From positions 30,119,001 to 30,183,000 of the forward strand of contig CM076140.1 of assembly GCA_038025085.1 (NCBI GenBank): a DNA stretch of 64,000 nt, read 5' to 3'. Both the position numbers and the translations under genes were made by a program. Below, piece after piece: positions 1 through 10,897 of the stretch. This stretch comes from Tetragonia tetragonoides. Taxonomy: Eukaryota > Streptophyta > Magnoliopsida > Caryophyllales > Aizoaceae. The stretch's first letter is position 1, and each line of letters begins with the position of its first letter. Below the pieces are notes generated by a model. It saw nothing but the letters and a program-made list of their open reading frames with translations. It did no database searches and had not been told where the DNA came from.

Positions 1-191
1 GGTAATTCTTGTTTATGGTGTGGTGATGTCTTTCGACATCTTGCGAAGATAACGCATGCAAATGGATGACATGAATGCAAAGCAATAATAAGCACATAAT
101 GGTCTTTGAACCTAGAAATATGAATTAACAATCAACATGGGCAAGCTTTCGAATTACACCCTCTTATTAATTCCCCAGTTGAAGTCGCCAC
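1..191 (-). other. 5' leader and primer-binding site of a minus-strand Tat-like retrotransposon (element D)
   Basis: Read on the minus strand, 190-172 gives TGGCGACTTCAACTGGGGA directly after an LTR ending in TTACA plus one base. This is close to the PBS type that follows the other Tat-like LTRs in this window (5630 and 26871). The rest, 1-171, is untranslated leader with no convincing ORF. The body of the element lies left of the window. Confidence 0.75.
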
Positions 192-1981
192 TGTAAGAAC
201 CCTCGCCTTTTGGCGCCTAATTGAATTAATAATGTGTTGTAGGTTCTCAAAAAGAAGAGATTGATTAAGGGATTATTGAACAAATGAAGTCGCCACCAAT
301 TTTTAAGGCAACAACTGGAAACCATCAAAATGTACCCAATTCCTATTGGGAATTATGACTCATATAACCCAAAGGCCAAAGATTGAGTTCGGGGGTGTGG
401 GTACGAAAAAGACAAAACGAATTTCATCTAAATTGCCCGTAATAACGGCCTCTACTAATCCTATCCATGTTGATTCTTAATTCACATAATAAGGTTCCAA
501 ACAAATCCTATCGTCCAAGATCCTAAATTAACTATGTGGGTTGAACAAACCAAATTATTAAAGTGATCGCTTTGATGATTACCCAATTGCATGATTCGAT
601 TAATAGAACACAACCAAACTATTAGAAATATGTTTCCCAACCTTACCGTGCTAGCTTAACGCGTCAATTGCCAATTTTCATGAACAAACGTGTTAGTAAC
701 TTCAATGGAAGTAAAATAAAAGATATAAACTCTAATTACATGTTAGTATGCTAATTAGATTGACTAATCATGCAAAACATGCAAAATATAATATTCACAA
801 TAAACATGATAAAGTATAAGAAAACTAGAAAATAAACTAAAAAGTATGAAAATCATGTAAGGATAATAATTAAACTAACCTATGCATGATAATCATGAAA
901 ACAATAATTAAAATTGATCTACATAGGATGAACTAAATAAAACAATTAAAACATGCAAAGCATATTAACCATGATCATAATATAAATAAAACATGCTTTG
1001 AAAATAGATTTAAGAGTTGAAAAGATGAGCCCTCAGGTTGAACCTTGATTGTACCTAGAATTGAATGTCAATTGCTCTTGATATTGGACTTGATCTTGGG
1101 ATGAGACTTGTTCTTGATTAGGGTTTGAAGATTGGTTTGATAGATGTGACTATGGTTGAATGGAATAGATGAGAGAGAGAGAGAGAGAGATTAGGGTTTC
1201 CATGAGTTGAATCCCGTAATAATGGGTTCTTCCTCTTTTAAAAAACGGAGTTTGGTATTCATAAGGGATGGGTCGGAGAAAATAGGAAGTTTGGGTTCCT
1301 GGGCAAAAATTGTTGCCCAGCGGCCCCCCGGAGCGCCGCTGGGGCTCTGGCGGCCTCGACAATGCCGCATGGGCTCTGGCAGCTGCCGTTGGGCCCGGCG
1401 GACCATTTCACGGTCTCCGCTCCCACGAATATGCCGTTGGAGGGCTCGTTTAACCTCCGATTGGTCTGATTCTTGGTGCGTTGGATTCCTTATTCAAAGG
1501 GCTTTCGTTGGACATATTGTGGACTCATATAGAACAAGTATCCTATGAGTTTGGCGCATTAATCAATCATCGGATCGTATCTCCTTCGTTCCTAATGGGA
1601 TTTTGGCCCATAATATATCATTGGAAATCTAATTCAAAGGGGAATACAAGACTAGTGGGCTAATACTCCAATTAATCATTGAATGCTAAAAATCAGTCTT
1701 CAACCGTGATATGCGGGTATGAGAACATCGTTTTTAGCCCATAACTTCATTAAATCATAACTTTTGACTCCGGTGTCCGTTTGGGACAAATGAGATGGCG
1801 TTGAAAATCTTATGGAAAGGGATATTAGATGGTATGTAAATGTGAAGGATCGGGAATAAATATGGATAATGAGACATAAATAAGCACAATTATTTCAATC
1901 ATTGACATTCAATTCATTATGTTCATTATAGGTTATCATCATTGGGCACTGAAAAAGGGGGGACACATTAGGGTGTCTACA
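192..1981 (-). repeat. LTR of element D (5' LTR in minus orientation)
   Basis: On the minus strand the segment starts TGTAGACACC and ends TTACA, the TG...CA form of an LTR, and is followed by the PBS at 190-172. Its length is 1790 bp. Start and end resemble the C-family LTRs (TGTAGACGCC...CCTTACA), so it is probably a related Tat/Athila-type family. It contains a (GA)10 run at 1171-1190 and a GC-rich block at about 1318-1410 rich in GCCGC/GCGGC words. The short ORFs inside it look like chance frames. The partner LTR is outside the window, so no target duplication can be tested. Confidence 0.75.
1171..1190. repeat. (GA)10 microsatellite
   Basis: Uninterrupted GA dinucleotide run inside the LTR of element D. 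Confidence 0.95.
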
Positions 1982-2189
1982 ACAATAGACAATAAAAACT
2001 TTTCATTATTTCTTTTCCTCTCCACTTCACAATGAATAAGTTGAGTTGTCTTAGAGAGAATAGACACCTCAAATTCATAAGGGTTCCAACAAACCATGAT
2101 CCTACCTTTCCCATTATTAACAGCATTATGATCAAAATGCCAGCCATGGACACAATAATTAGCAACATAAATAACAACAGCAGCATGCA
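1982..2189. other. Unassigned spacer
   Basis: About 200 bp between the element D LTR and an LTR fragment. Overlapping short frames on both strands lack recognisable motifs. I see no gene here. Confidence 0.5.
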
Positions 2190-2605
2190 GAAGGTGGAGT
2201 ATTCTTACTTAGCTTCTGTTTTCTGTGTTCTCTTCGCATATTTCTACACTTGCACGTGCATGTTGATGATGTGCAGTTGATATGTGGGACGTATGAGTTC
2301 GTTATGGGAAGACACATGGCTTGGGTTATTCTACAAGTCTTTGTTGTAATAAATGTTAAGTTAAACAATGGTATAAAGATAATTTGGATCAAATGACTAT
2401 TTGCAAAATATTACTATTTTTACTTAAGTTCAATAACATTATCTTTCTTTTGAGTTCACTTCTTCATTTATTTCTGTTTTACCCCTTTTAGCCTTGTACA
2501 TACTTTGTTTGGTATGTACGACAGTGTGCCTTGGTTCTAATACCACTTGGGTTATTATATTGTTAATCTTTTTGGGTTAAGTGATATTAAAATCGGGGCA
2601 TTATA
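2190..2605 (+). repeat. 3'-terminal fragment of an A/B-family (chromovirus) LTR
   Basis: The segment is collinear with 23538-23975, the end of the A 3' LTR. Shared stretches include the GCACGTGCATGTTGATGA block, the TTGTAATAAATGTTAAG block and a terminal AAAATYGGGG followed by a degraded TTACA. It has no PBS or internal region next to it, so it is an old truncated copy. Divergence from the intact LTRs is visibly higher than between the two B LTRs. Confidence 0.75.
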
Positions 2606-2608
2606 CTT

Positions 2609-2969
2609 ATTACCCCTTGTGATAACTTATATCCAGCCCTGGTTGACATATCACTAATTAATTTCTCTTATAGCATATTTAATATTTTTATATAAAGCAT
2701 AAAAAAAATTATATTCATGATCCAGAGAAGTTAAAATAATGTAAAACTTTGCGTAATGCTTCATTTTAACAAAATATTGGTTAGTTTATATATATTACCA
2801 CTTGAGATAACTTATATCCACCCCTGCTTGACATATCATAAAATAATTTCTCTTATGGCATATTTAATATTTTTATATAAAGCATTAAAAAAATTATTTT
2901 CATGATCCAAAGAAGTTAAAATAATGTAAAAGTTTGCTTAATGCTTCATTTGAACAACATATTGGTTAA
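2609..2969. repeat. 185-bp tandem duplication, two units
   Basis: Unit 1 is about 2609-2793 and unit 2 about 2794-2969. Both contain in order a TGATAACTTATATCCA-like block, GACATATCA, a TTTAATATTTTTATATAAAGCA block and a CATGATCCA..GAAGTTAAAATAATGTAAAA block. Differences are scattered substitutions. AT-rich and non-coding. Confidence 0.9.
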
Positions 2970-3239
2970 GAACTAATGGAGAAAAACATGTTAAATGTCG
3001 CTTCTAACCTGGTGGGTTGACCCTAACCTGAAAACTCTGAGTCTGGGTTGAGTATTTCTCAACCCAAATCCGAAAGTGACCTGACCCGGAGATGACCCTA
3101 ACCCGTTTCAACAAAATCCGACCATCCAGACCCGTTTGACATGTCTATCTGGAGGGCAAGGTTAATTTTTGATTTTTCCTTTAATATTTTTCTGATTTAT
3201 TTGTTAATCTTTTGTGCTCCTTTACTTCTGATACTTATG
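2970..3239. other. Non-coding, repeat-like sequence
   Basis: Contains repeated words of the kind GGGTTGACCC, CCTAACCCG and ACCCGTTTGAC at 3015-3140, which are common in dispersed plant repeats. I cannot assign a family or find termini. Confidence 0.4.
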
Positions 3240-4058
3240 TTCTTGCATGTCTGATATTAGAACAAGTCACTAAGGACCATTGCAATTTGATCAAGAGATT
3301 GAGAGAAGTGTATGCCGGTTTAGAAGAGAATTTGACAAAGGGGTGGAACAAACCCATGAAACAGTTCCATCGGTGGGTAATTTAGAAGAAGATTTAATTT
3401 GTTCGTTGACCTATTGTTTCTTAGTGATTTTGAGGAAGAGGAAGACATGACTAAACCTTCGACTTTAAAGAAGCTGGCAGCCCCAAATTTGGAACAACGA
3501 CCACTTTGTAAGTTGGAGGAGGGTACTAATTTTGAGCTTGTATGTAGACTAATTCATTTATTGCCTAGTTTTCATGGCCTTGGAGGAGAGGATCCACATA
3601 AGTATTTGAAAGAGTTTAGTTCCATATACTATGTGATATGTACAAGTAGGGCACCACCTACCAATGGCGGAACTAGGGGGTGCCAGGAGGGGCCACTGCC
3701 CCTACTTCCCAAAACAATTTCCTCGTAATTTCAATGTTTAGCCTTTGCATCATTCTTTAAATGTATTAATATTAGAAGCTTCTAGTGTACACAAACAACT
3801 TCTTAGCTTAGTTGGTTGTACTTTAGAAGTGTGGCTTGCTCAAGAATCTGTGTTGAACTCCTAAAATTGACATATCAACTTATTTTTGTTTCCAAATTCC
3901 TTTTTTTTTTTTTTTTTTTTTTTTTGCATTTTTTTAATTATAGTACTAGCCCCCCTCCCACCAATATCTTGCGTCCGCCACTGCCACCTATGGTAACAGA
4001 AGAGCAAGTTAAGCTTAGAGTTTGGCCTTTCTCTTTGAAGAGTGAGGAAAAAGAGTAA
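3240..4058 (+). pseudogene. Athila-like gag fragment, interrupted by a MITE
   Basis: The first part (about 3399-3655) encodes LKKLAAPNLEQ followed by a IHLLPSFHGLGGEDPHKYL segment, the conserved start of the gag capsid region in plant Athila-type Ty3/gypsy elements. The second part (3984-4058) continues the same protein with VTEEQVKLRVWPFSLK and then stops. The two parts are separated by the 322-bp insertion at 3662-3983. No protease or polymerase follows, and no LTR of its own can be recognised, so this is a truncated relic. Family identity is from remembered Athila gag motifs. Confidence 0.75.
3662..3983. mobile_element. hAT-type MITE with CAGTGGCGGA-like termini
   Basis: The left end starts CAATGGCGGA. 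The right end read on the minus strand starts CAGTGGCGGA, giving short imperfect terminal inverted repeats. It is flanked by CCACCTAC (3654-3661) and CCACCTAT (3984-3991), a 7-of-8 target duplication of the size made by hAT elements. It interrupts the Athila-like gag at the same codon region. Inside is a poly(T) run (about 3900-3925) and no transposase. Confidence 0.8.
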
Positions 4059-4193
4059 CTCTTCTATCTAGCGTATGCTTATAACATATGTATAAGGCAA
4101 AAAAGTGTCTCTTATGTGTTTACAATGTTTAAGTAAAATTGCGGACAAATTTAATTAAAAAAACCCAAATAGAAACTTTTAATAATTTTAAAC
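4059..4193. other. Flank left of the nested retrotransposon block
   Basis: AT-rich, no ORF. Its last five bases (TAAAC, 4189-4193) match 4 of 5 of the bases right of the block (TATAC, 50662-50666), a possible worn target duplication for element C1. Confidence 0.4.
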
Positions 4194-5628
4194 TGTAGAC
4201 GCCAATAAAGTGTCGTCAGATGTCCCCAAATGCCCGATGATGAAATGAGTAATTTATGTACCTGTGTGCTATTATGCTTGGTTAAGTAAATGGGATCTCA
4301 AGTCTTCTGAAAGTTTCTCTCATTTCCACTTCATTCAATAGCACCTTTCAAGATCTTTCCATTGCTTCCTTCCGTGTCAATAGACCGTGATTCCAGCCCA
4401 ATTTGGGAGTTTATTCGGTTGATTTAATTTTCAAACCTTATATTTCTCGATTCCTTATTCAAATATCTTTCCAAAGACATATCACAAGCTCACACCACAT
4501 ATCCATCCAAGGAGTTACCAGCCCAACACTGATGCGTGCTCCGAAACTGACCTCTCCTTAATCTTTCGGGTATATCTTGAGATCCATAAAAATTTTAGGC
4601 CTAAAACCAATGTTATTTAAAACTAAACTCAATAAGCTTTCCAACACATTTTGCATCATCCAATTTGGAGACCAAACGAATGAGATATGGCCTGACAAAG
4701 TTGATGACGACATCTTGCTGGCAGCCGGGGCCCTATCTTTTCAGCCTGGGCCAACCTTTTCACCCGATTTCTTTAGTTTTCGGCCCTATATTTTCAGCCG
4801 AGCAACCGTACTTCGTCCCCTATAAATAAAAACTTCCACCCTCAATTCAAAGCACACAGTCTAACTTGACAACCTCTATTCTTATGAGTATTAACACTGA
4901 GCTTCCCCCTCTTTCTTCCAAATCATTTATATTCTTTGCTTGAGATCTTGTTTTACTATTCAATTGCTAAATAGCCTACAGTTCAGGTACTAAGCTCCTG
5001 AGGGCTCAAATTAAATTAATTGCTTAACTGTTTATTTTCTAGTAGTGAAGATGTAGATATAATGCAAATCATGTCATTTATTGCTTCCTAAATACCGTCT
5101 TTCAATTCTGTAAATATACATGTCTAGCTGTTGTAATGCTCAACTTGTCAATCAAATGCATGTCTAAATATGGGTCAATAATAAATATCGTGATGCTTGT
5201 GATGAATCAATTAATAGTATAAATCTAGGTTGTTAATCCGGTTTGTGTGGGAATCATGTCTTTAAATTATTAAGCAAACTTGAGTTAGTAGAGACCGTCA
5301 TAAAACGAGCGAGTTGGGTGCCTAACACCTTACCACCTCGTACCTTCGCTCCCGAACCCTTTATTCTTGGGTACTCATATGTTTTATATGAGCGAGAGTC
5401 TTTCTAAAAAATGATTAGTTTACTTTTCGCGCTACTGGGTTGTCCCTTCAGTTTGTTCCTTCGGTAAAACGCCGGTAGCAGTATTTTGACCTATTTCATG
5501 GTTTTTATTTAATTCAAGTCTTTTCAAATGTTTTTCTAACTCGATGGTTCCTTGAACTTATCTAAGCCCCCATCTTACAAATTTTCTATTAGGACACACT
5601 CCGTGGCGAGAAATCCCGGGTCCTTACA
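4194..5628 (+). repeat. 5' LTR of element C1 (Tat-like)
   Basis: It begins TGTAGACGCC and ends CCTTACA, and is followed after one base by a PBS. Length is 1435 bp. A TATA box lies at 4821-4828. The last 240 bp match the remnant at 50418-50661 better than they match the other C-family LTRs: both share TTTTGACCTATTTC, CTTTTCAAATG and GTGGCGAGAAATCCC, where C2 and C3 have TTGTGACCTCTTTC, CTTTACAAAAG and other bases before AAATCCC. This pairs the two as LTRs of one element. Confidence 0.85.
4821..4828 (+). promoter_or_regulatory. TATA box of the C1 5' LTR
   Basis: TATAAATA sits in a CCTATAAATA context shared at equivalent positions of the C2 LTR (13344) and both C3 LTRs (26078, 36937), followed in each by a C-rich stretch and CAAARCACACAG. 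This is the likely U3/R promoter. Confidence 0.75.
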
Positions 5629-5629
5629 G

Positions 5630-5647
5630 TGGCGACTTCACTGGGGA
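5630..5647 (+). other. Primer-binding site of element C1
   Basis: TGGCGACTTCACTGGGGA lies one base after the LTR end. It belongs to the TGGCGACTCCACTGGGGA class of tRNA-primed sites common in plant Tat-lineage elements. The exact tRNA was not checked. Confidence 0.8.
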
Positions 5648-7197
5648 CTTGTTTAAGAGGGTGAGACTCGAAAGTCAAGTTTGCTTAATTGTTTAATAAC
5701 ATGTTCCATATATTGCATCATTTGCATGTGCCTTGGCACAACTTTTGACCCTTATCAACCCTCGAGGAAGTATGAGCCGTAACTCATAGACAACCCGTAT
5801 ATCTAAAGGAATATACAGTTGTCCTATCGTGCAAGCTGACACTTCCTCAGCCACGACTTATCGGCTCTTGTTGGTGAAAAGAATTACAATTGATGTGTCG
5901 ACCATCCGCCGGACAGAAATTGTAATTTGTTGTGGTAACCTCATAGGAGCGAAAAGCCTCTAGCCCACATTCGTGCATTCGCTTGCTTGTTGTTTATGTG
6001 TCGTTGTAATGCCCGTCTGATCACATGTTTGCTTGTAACTAGGTCGTTGAAATGCTTTCCTGAATGCATGAATGTCGTGACTATGTGCCAACCTGTACTT
6101 ACGTGCTAGGAATATTTTTCTTTTATTTTTAGGCAGTTCCTAATGCCCAAAAATAGTGCGAGAATTCTATTCAATGAGCACTCGTTTCCCCGATGATATA
6201 ATTTCATACATCGTCGAAGTCAAGGAAAAAAAAAGAGTTAGTCTTTTCTTTCTTTCTCTCTTTTTTTTTTTTTATTTTCCGTCCCCTTCCCCTTCCCCTT
6301 TTCTTTTTCTCTTTTTTTTTTAATTTTCGGGCATGAAAAAAAAAAGAAAAAAGGGAGACAAAAAAACCGTGTGGAAAAAAATGGTCGACTTTTTTTTTTC
6401 CCTTTCTTTTGAGTAAAAAAAGAGAGCCCAAAAATAGAAAAAAAATGCCCTTTTTTTTTATTTTTATTCCTCGTCCATCGACTTCATTTATTTCTTTTTC
6501 TTTGATATGAGGAGAAAAAGTCAAGCATTTAGGTTTAGATTTTTATTTTCTTATTTTCCATTTCTTTTCATTGCATTGCATTGTAAATATTAAACGCTAC
6601 ATGCTAGGATTGATAATTAGTCGTCATGCTTGCATTGTCGTCATTTTGCATCTGCATTTTTACAAAGTTCCAAGTCTTGCATTCATCAGTGTCTCCATTT
6701 GTTCACTACGTCTCATGCGCTAGAAGTCTAGACAAGCCATTCATTAAGTGCTCTAGGGTTATTCTATGAAGCATCCATACATTGTCATACATGGTCAGTC
6801 CGTCTTGCATCTTGCATACTGTCGTCGTGACTCTGTCGTCACATTGTCATCATCATGCATTCGAGTTCATATAGACGTCCATAGGTTCATTCACCATAGG
6901 GGATATCGAGGGTCTTCTAAAAATCACGAGTCTTAATTTGTTTTCAAGTCCTTTCTTTGGCATCCTTCTAAGTTGAGACTTGTGTTCAGGATTGGGGGCT
7001 CGAGGAAGAATTGCGGTGACAAAGGTTGGGCTTGATCGTCCGGCAGATTGGTTTGTGTACAACCTACATTCAAGACACCATCCCATTCCAAAAGGCCATC
7101 ACCCCATAATTCATCACCACCACAAAACGCACCACCACGAAGCTCACCACCACTCAATACATCCTTCACATTACCAATCACACCCCCAAACTTCACC
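5648..7197 (+). other. C1 untranslated leader with homopolymer-rich block
   Basis: About 1.5 kb without a convincing gene. It shares order and content with the C3 leader (26889-28164), including the GTGTCGACCATCCGCCG and TGCATTCGCTTGCTTGTTG blocks. Between 6223 and 6530 long T, A and TTCC/TTTC runs alternate, giving apparent minus-strand lysine-rich and plus-strand phenylalanine-rich frames that I do not regard as genes. Confidence 0.7.
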
Positions 7198-7947
7198 ATG
7201 GTCAAGACCACTGAAGAAAAGCTCGAGGAGATCATGAGTGAGCGAGGTAGAATGCAAGCCAGGTTCGACGATTTCGAAAAGAAGAAAGAAGAGGAAACAA
7301 AGATACTTTCTGATTCCGACACTGAGGAAGATGAACCAAATGCCATGCTGACTAAGATCGACTCTGTGCTAAAAACTAGCGGCATGTTTACCAACTACAA
7401 TGCTAATGCTGGTAAAGTCAATCCCAAAATCAAGGGCAAGCTTCCAGCCAAGTTCTCCATGCCCAAGGTTTCGACATTCACTGGAACTGATAATCCACAA
7501 GTTCACCTTAAGGCCTTCACTACTGCCATGGGTTTGAGAGGAGTTGATAAAAATATCTACATTTACTTGGTTCCACAGACTCTTGATGCCCTGACTCGTC
7601 GTTGGTTCTACACCTTGAATTTGGAGAACTACCACACTTGGTCAGATTTCACTACAGTCTTCCTTGCACGCTACAAGGAAAATGTTGCTCTACCTATGAC
7701 CCTTCGAGAGTTAGAGATCACTAAGCAAGAAGAAGATGAGAGATTCACTGCCCTCTTTCAACGTTGGAGGCTAAAGATAGCCGATCTAGTCGAGCGACCT
7801 TCGCAAAGTGATCAAATTCGCCAATTCATCAAAAATCTGCAACCTGCTTACAAGGAACATCTCATGTATCAAGCAATTGACTCCTACAACCGGCTATATG
7901 ATGTGGGTATCCTAATCGAAGATGACCTTCTTAAGATTTTCACTTAA
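7198..7947 (+). CDS. Tat-like Gag (capsid part), element C1
   Basis: The 249-residue ORF starts at an ATG in a CACCATGG context. An N-terminal charged, coiled-coil-like segment (residues 1-45, many E and K) is followed by an acidic DSDTEEDE patch. The capsid-like core then contains KGKLPAKFSMPKV, a FTGTDNPQVHLKAF segment, RRWFYTLNL and an FFKNLQPAY-like IKNLQPAY block. This is the retrotransposon gag architecture seen in Tat/Ogre-type elements. The ORF stops shortly after YDVGILIEDDL, where the C3 homologue continues to a zinc knuckle, so the nucleocapsid part is missing. No protease or polymerase follows. An in-frame upstream extension to 7048 exists but is Pro/Ser/His-rich and unlikely to be used. 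It is open over its whole length, unlike C2 and C3. Confidence 0.8.
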   Translation: MVKTTEEKLEEIMSERGRMQARFDDFEKKKEEETKILSDSDTEEDEPNAMLTKIDSVLKTSGMFTNYNANAGKVNPKIKGKLPAKFSMPKVSTFTGTDNPQVHLKAFTTAMGLRGVDKNIYIYLVPQTLDALTRRWFYTLNLENYHTWSDFTTVFLARYKENVALPMTLRELEITKQEEDERFTALFQRWRLKIADLVERPSQSDQIRQFIKNLQPAYKEHLMYQAIDSYNRLYDVGILIEDDLLKIFT

Positions 7948-8445
7948 GTTGTGAACAATGCGAATATCTACAGGGGTTGTCCTCCATATCTCTGTCAAAC
8001 AACCCGTGCTCGAGGAGTTGAAGAGAGTCGAAGTCTCCAAGTGTGCAAGTCTAGTCGAGTCCAGTCAAGTCTTATGATATCTAGTTTGCTTTTTCAATTC
8101 GTCCATAGAGTCTAGCTTACTTCTCGTGTAATGCTTTTCTTCGATTCAATAAAGATTGCATTTTAATTCACATCATTGTTCTTTATTCAAATCCTATGAC
8201 GAACTTAAGTTGCCTATGACGGAATAACAAAAAAAAAAATCAAAAGTAAAAATTCAAAAGAAAGCCTTCATTATGGAAAACATCAAAATTTGAACTCCCT
8301 AATGATCATACCCATAGAGGACATACAGTTGAACCGTCTGTGCTGAGGACAAGAGGCATTCATTTGCCAGCTAACATCAAAAACCTTTCTACCCTATACA
8401 TCTTTATCACTTGTAGCCCTTTGAGCCTTAAACACATAGCCTTTC
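7948..8445 (+). other. C1 post-gag non-coding region
   Basis: Collinear with C2 at 11640-12128. It includes a CAATAAAG polyadenylation-like signal (AATAAA at 8148-8153) and a block with ATCATxCCCATAGAGGACATACAG. C1 is interrupted at 8446 by the LTR of element A: the uninterrupted C2 copy reads on from CCTTTC to ATTTCTTAACC at 12123. Confidence 0.75.
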
Positions 8446-10180
8446 TGTAATATACGAAAAATTTAAACTTGTTTACTTGCTAATTAAACTCGCTTAGTGC
8501 TAATAACTATGTCTTAGTGACTAATGCCACTTAATTATCTTAACTGTGCATAATATACCTAAAGGGTATTATTTATTTGTTTTGGGTCAAGCTAGTACAT
8601 GAATTCGGGTCTCGATTTTGTGGGTCTTTGTGTTTGGTTTTGTAGGCCGAAGCCCGGTTCTTTTTCTCTTCCAAACCCGAGCCCAACTTCACTTGCAATC
8701 CATCAAATTGTATTATCTTGAACCATCTAGATTGGCCTAGAGAATTCAGATTTTTCTTTGCTTATTCTTGGCCACCAAGTATTTGAAATGCATAGTAATT
8801 CTTGAACATAGTCAAGCACATTTGGCAAATTCATTTGATAAAAATAATCTAGCCAAATCTTCTTTGTAATGATTCATTTCTCTTCTCAAAACCTATTTGA
8901 CCTAAGTTCACAAGCTATTGATTTCTTTTGTGCAAAAAGGCAACCAAATATTCTCTTCTCTTCTCTCTCTAACCGGTTGCACATATACACACAAGAACAA
9001 CTATTCTTCTTCATTTTCTCACATAATCTCTACAAACTCTAAATCTCTTTGGAAGCCATTAGAGCTTGAGATAGCTAAGAATAATCTCTAAAGTTTAAGG
9101 TAACCAAGCTAGCACACTTATTCTTTTACATATCCATTCGGTTATAAGCTTGTATAACTATATCCTAATTTGTGTCTTTGTGTTCTTCTTGGTTTATTCT
9201 TTTCTTAATCATTTTTGAACCAAGAACCTTTGGAGGATTTACAACAAACATCGGATCCCGGACCTTCAAGGCCGAATTTAGGGGAAGATTACTAAGGTGT
9301 ATATTCGTATCTTTATTCTCCAAACTCTCTTCTAAATCACTTAAGAAAGATTGTGCATGAAATATGATTTTGCTATAGTTTTAATAATTATTGTTGTGAT
9401 GCTTGTGTGAGTAAATCATCTAGAAAGATTAAACTACAAAGAGTATGTTGATTGGTGTACGATTTATGAGTTTTGAACCTATGTATGAATTGAGCATGTT
9501 ATTTTCGAAAGTATGCTAAAGAAGGGATTATGCTAGATTAATTAAGTTATGTTACAGCATGTGATTTTCGGACCTTATAAAGGTTAAGAGTGAGTTTGTG
9601 ATAATTGCATGTTGAAGAATGATTATATAAATAAAGTTAGATTAATTACTGTTTATTTCCTAGTGATGGCCAAAAGTGTTTAATTAAAAAAAGTATGTTT
9701 TATTAGTGGATTTATGAGTTTGAGCATATATAAATGATATGGGTGAATATTATATTATTTTCAAATGGTTGCATGTGAATTATACCTAGTAAAGTTGATT
9801 TATTAATTAAGGGACGATTTTAGAAATAAGATATAGTGATTATGAGTTAAAGTGGAAATTCAGAAAATTATTTTGTTTGGTGTTGCCTTGCTCGGCCGAA
9901 TGCTTGTGTAAGAGAAACAAGAAGAGTGTTTTGTGTTTGAATGATTTGAGAGAAGTATTACTTAGATTATTAATATAGAGAATTATTATTTATTATTAAT
10001 AGGTGTTAAAGCCTAGAGAAGAAAAATGATTAAAAAGTCTTATTAGCGTTTGGGAGCGTGTGTAAGTGTAAGTGCATGTCCATCACTTTTCCCTTGTCTA
10101 TACCTAATCCAAAAGTATGTGCTAAGTTCTAAATAATGTAAAGTTATGTGCTAAGTGCAAAACATGAAAATTATATGCTA
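8446..10180 (+). repeat. 5' LTR of element A (chromovirus), first part
   Basis: It begins TGTAATATACG and is collinear with the A 3' LTR from 19199 and with the B LTRs read on the minus strand. The match breaks off after about 10180 where C2 internal sequence starts, and resumes at 14201. A CT-rich promoter-like block with a degraded TATA motif lies near 8960-8995. Confidence 0.85.
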
Positions 10181-10897
10181 CTTCATTTTTCTCATTTTCG
10201 TTCATCGACTTCATTTTTCCTTTGATATGAGGGGAAATAATCGGGCATTTAGGCTTAGGTTTTTACTTTCTTCTTTTCCATTTCTTTGCATTGCATTGCA
10301 TTGTACGTATTAGACGCTCCATGTTAGGATTCATAACTAATCGTCATGCATACACTGTCGACATTTTGCATCTACATTTGTACAAAGGTCCAAGTCTTGC
10401 ATTCATCAATGTCTCCATTTGTTCACTACGTTTCATGCTCTAGAAGTCTAGACGAGTCGATCATAAGTCTTATAGGGTCATTTTGCTTCAATTCATTGTC
10501 ATACATGTCAAGGTCAGTCCACCATGCATCTTGCATATTGTTGTCGTAACTCTGCCATTGAATTGTCATCATCATGTATTCGAGTTCAAATAGATGTCCT
10601 TAGATTCATTCACCTTAGGAGCTATCGTGGGTCTTCTAAAAATCATGAGTCTTTGTTTTCAATTCCTTTCTTTGGCGTCTTTCTAAGTTGAGACTTGTGT
10701 TCAGGATTGAGGGCTCGAGGAAGAATTACGGAAACAAAGCTTGGGCTCAATCATCCGGAAGTTTGGTTCGTGTACAAGCTACATCCAAGACACCACCACA
10801 TTCCAAAAGGTCATCACCCCATAATCCATCACCACCACAAAGCTCGCCACCACTCAATACATCCCTTACCGCACCAATCACACCCCCAAACTTCACT
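10181..10897 (+). other. C2 internal leader (5' LTR of C2 missing)
   Basis: This stretch corresponds to C1 from about 6470 onward (TCGACTTCATTT, TTTGATATGAGGRGAAA, GCATTTAGG). The C2 5' LTR, PBS and first part of the leader are absent, and about 100 bp of the A LTR present at 22780-22882 is also missing, so a deletion removed the left end of C2 together with flanking A LTR. Confidence 0.75.

Noticed and set aside
1207..1663. 113- and 60-codon plus-strand ORFs in the element D LTR
   Set aside because: No domain, and they lie in an LTR transcribed from the other strand.
6204..6524. Minus-strand Lys/Phe-rich ORF of 106 codons
   Set aside because: It follows A/T homopolymer runs in the C1 leader, has no domain and no counterpart kept open in C3.
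7048..7197. In-frame N-terminal extension of the C1 Gag
   Set aside because: Low-complexity Pro/Ser/His sequence. The ATG at 7198 has a good context and aligns with the starts in C2 and C3.
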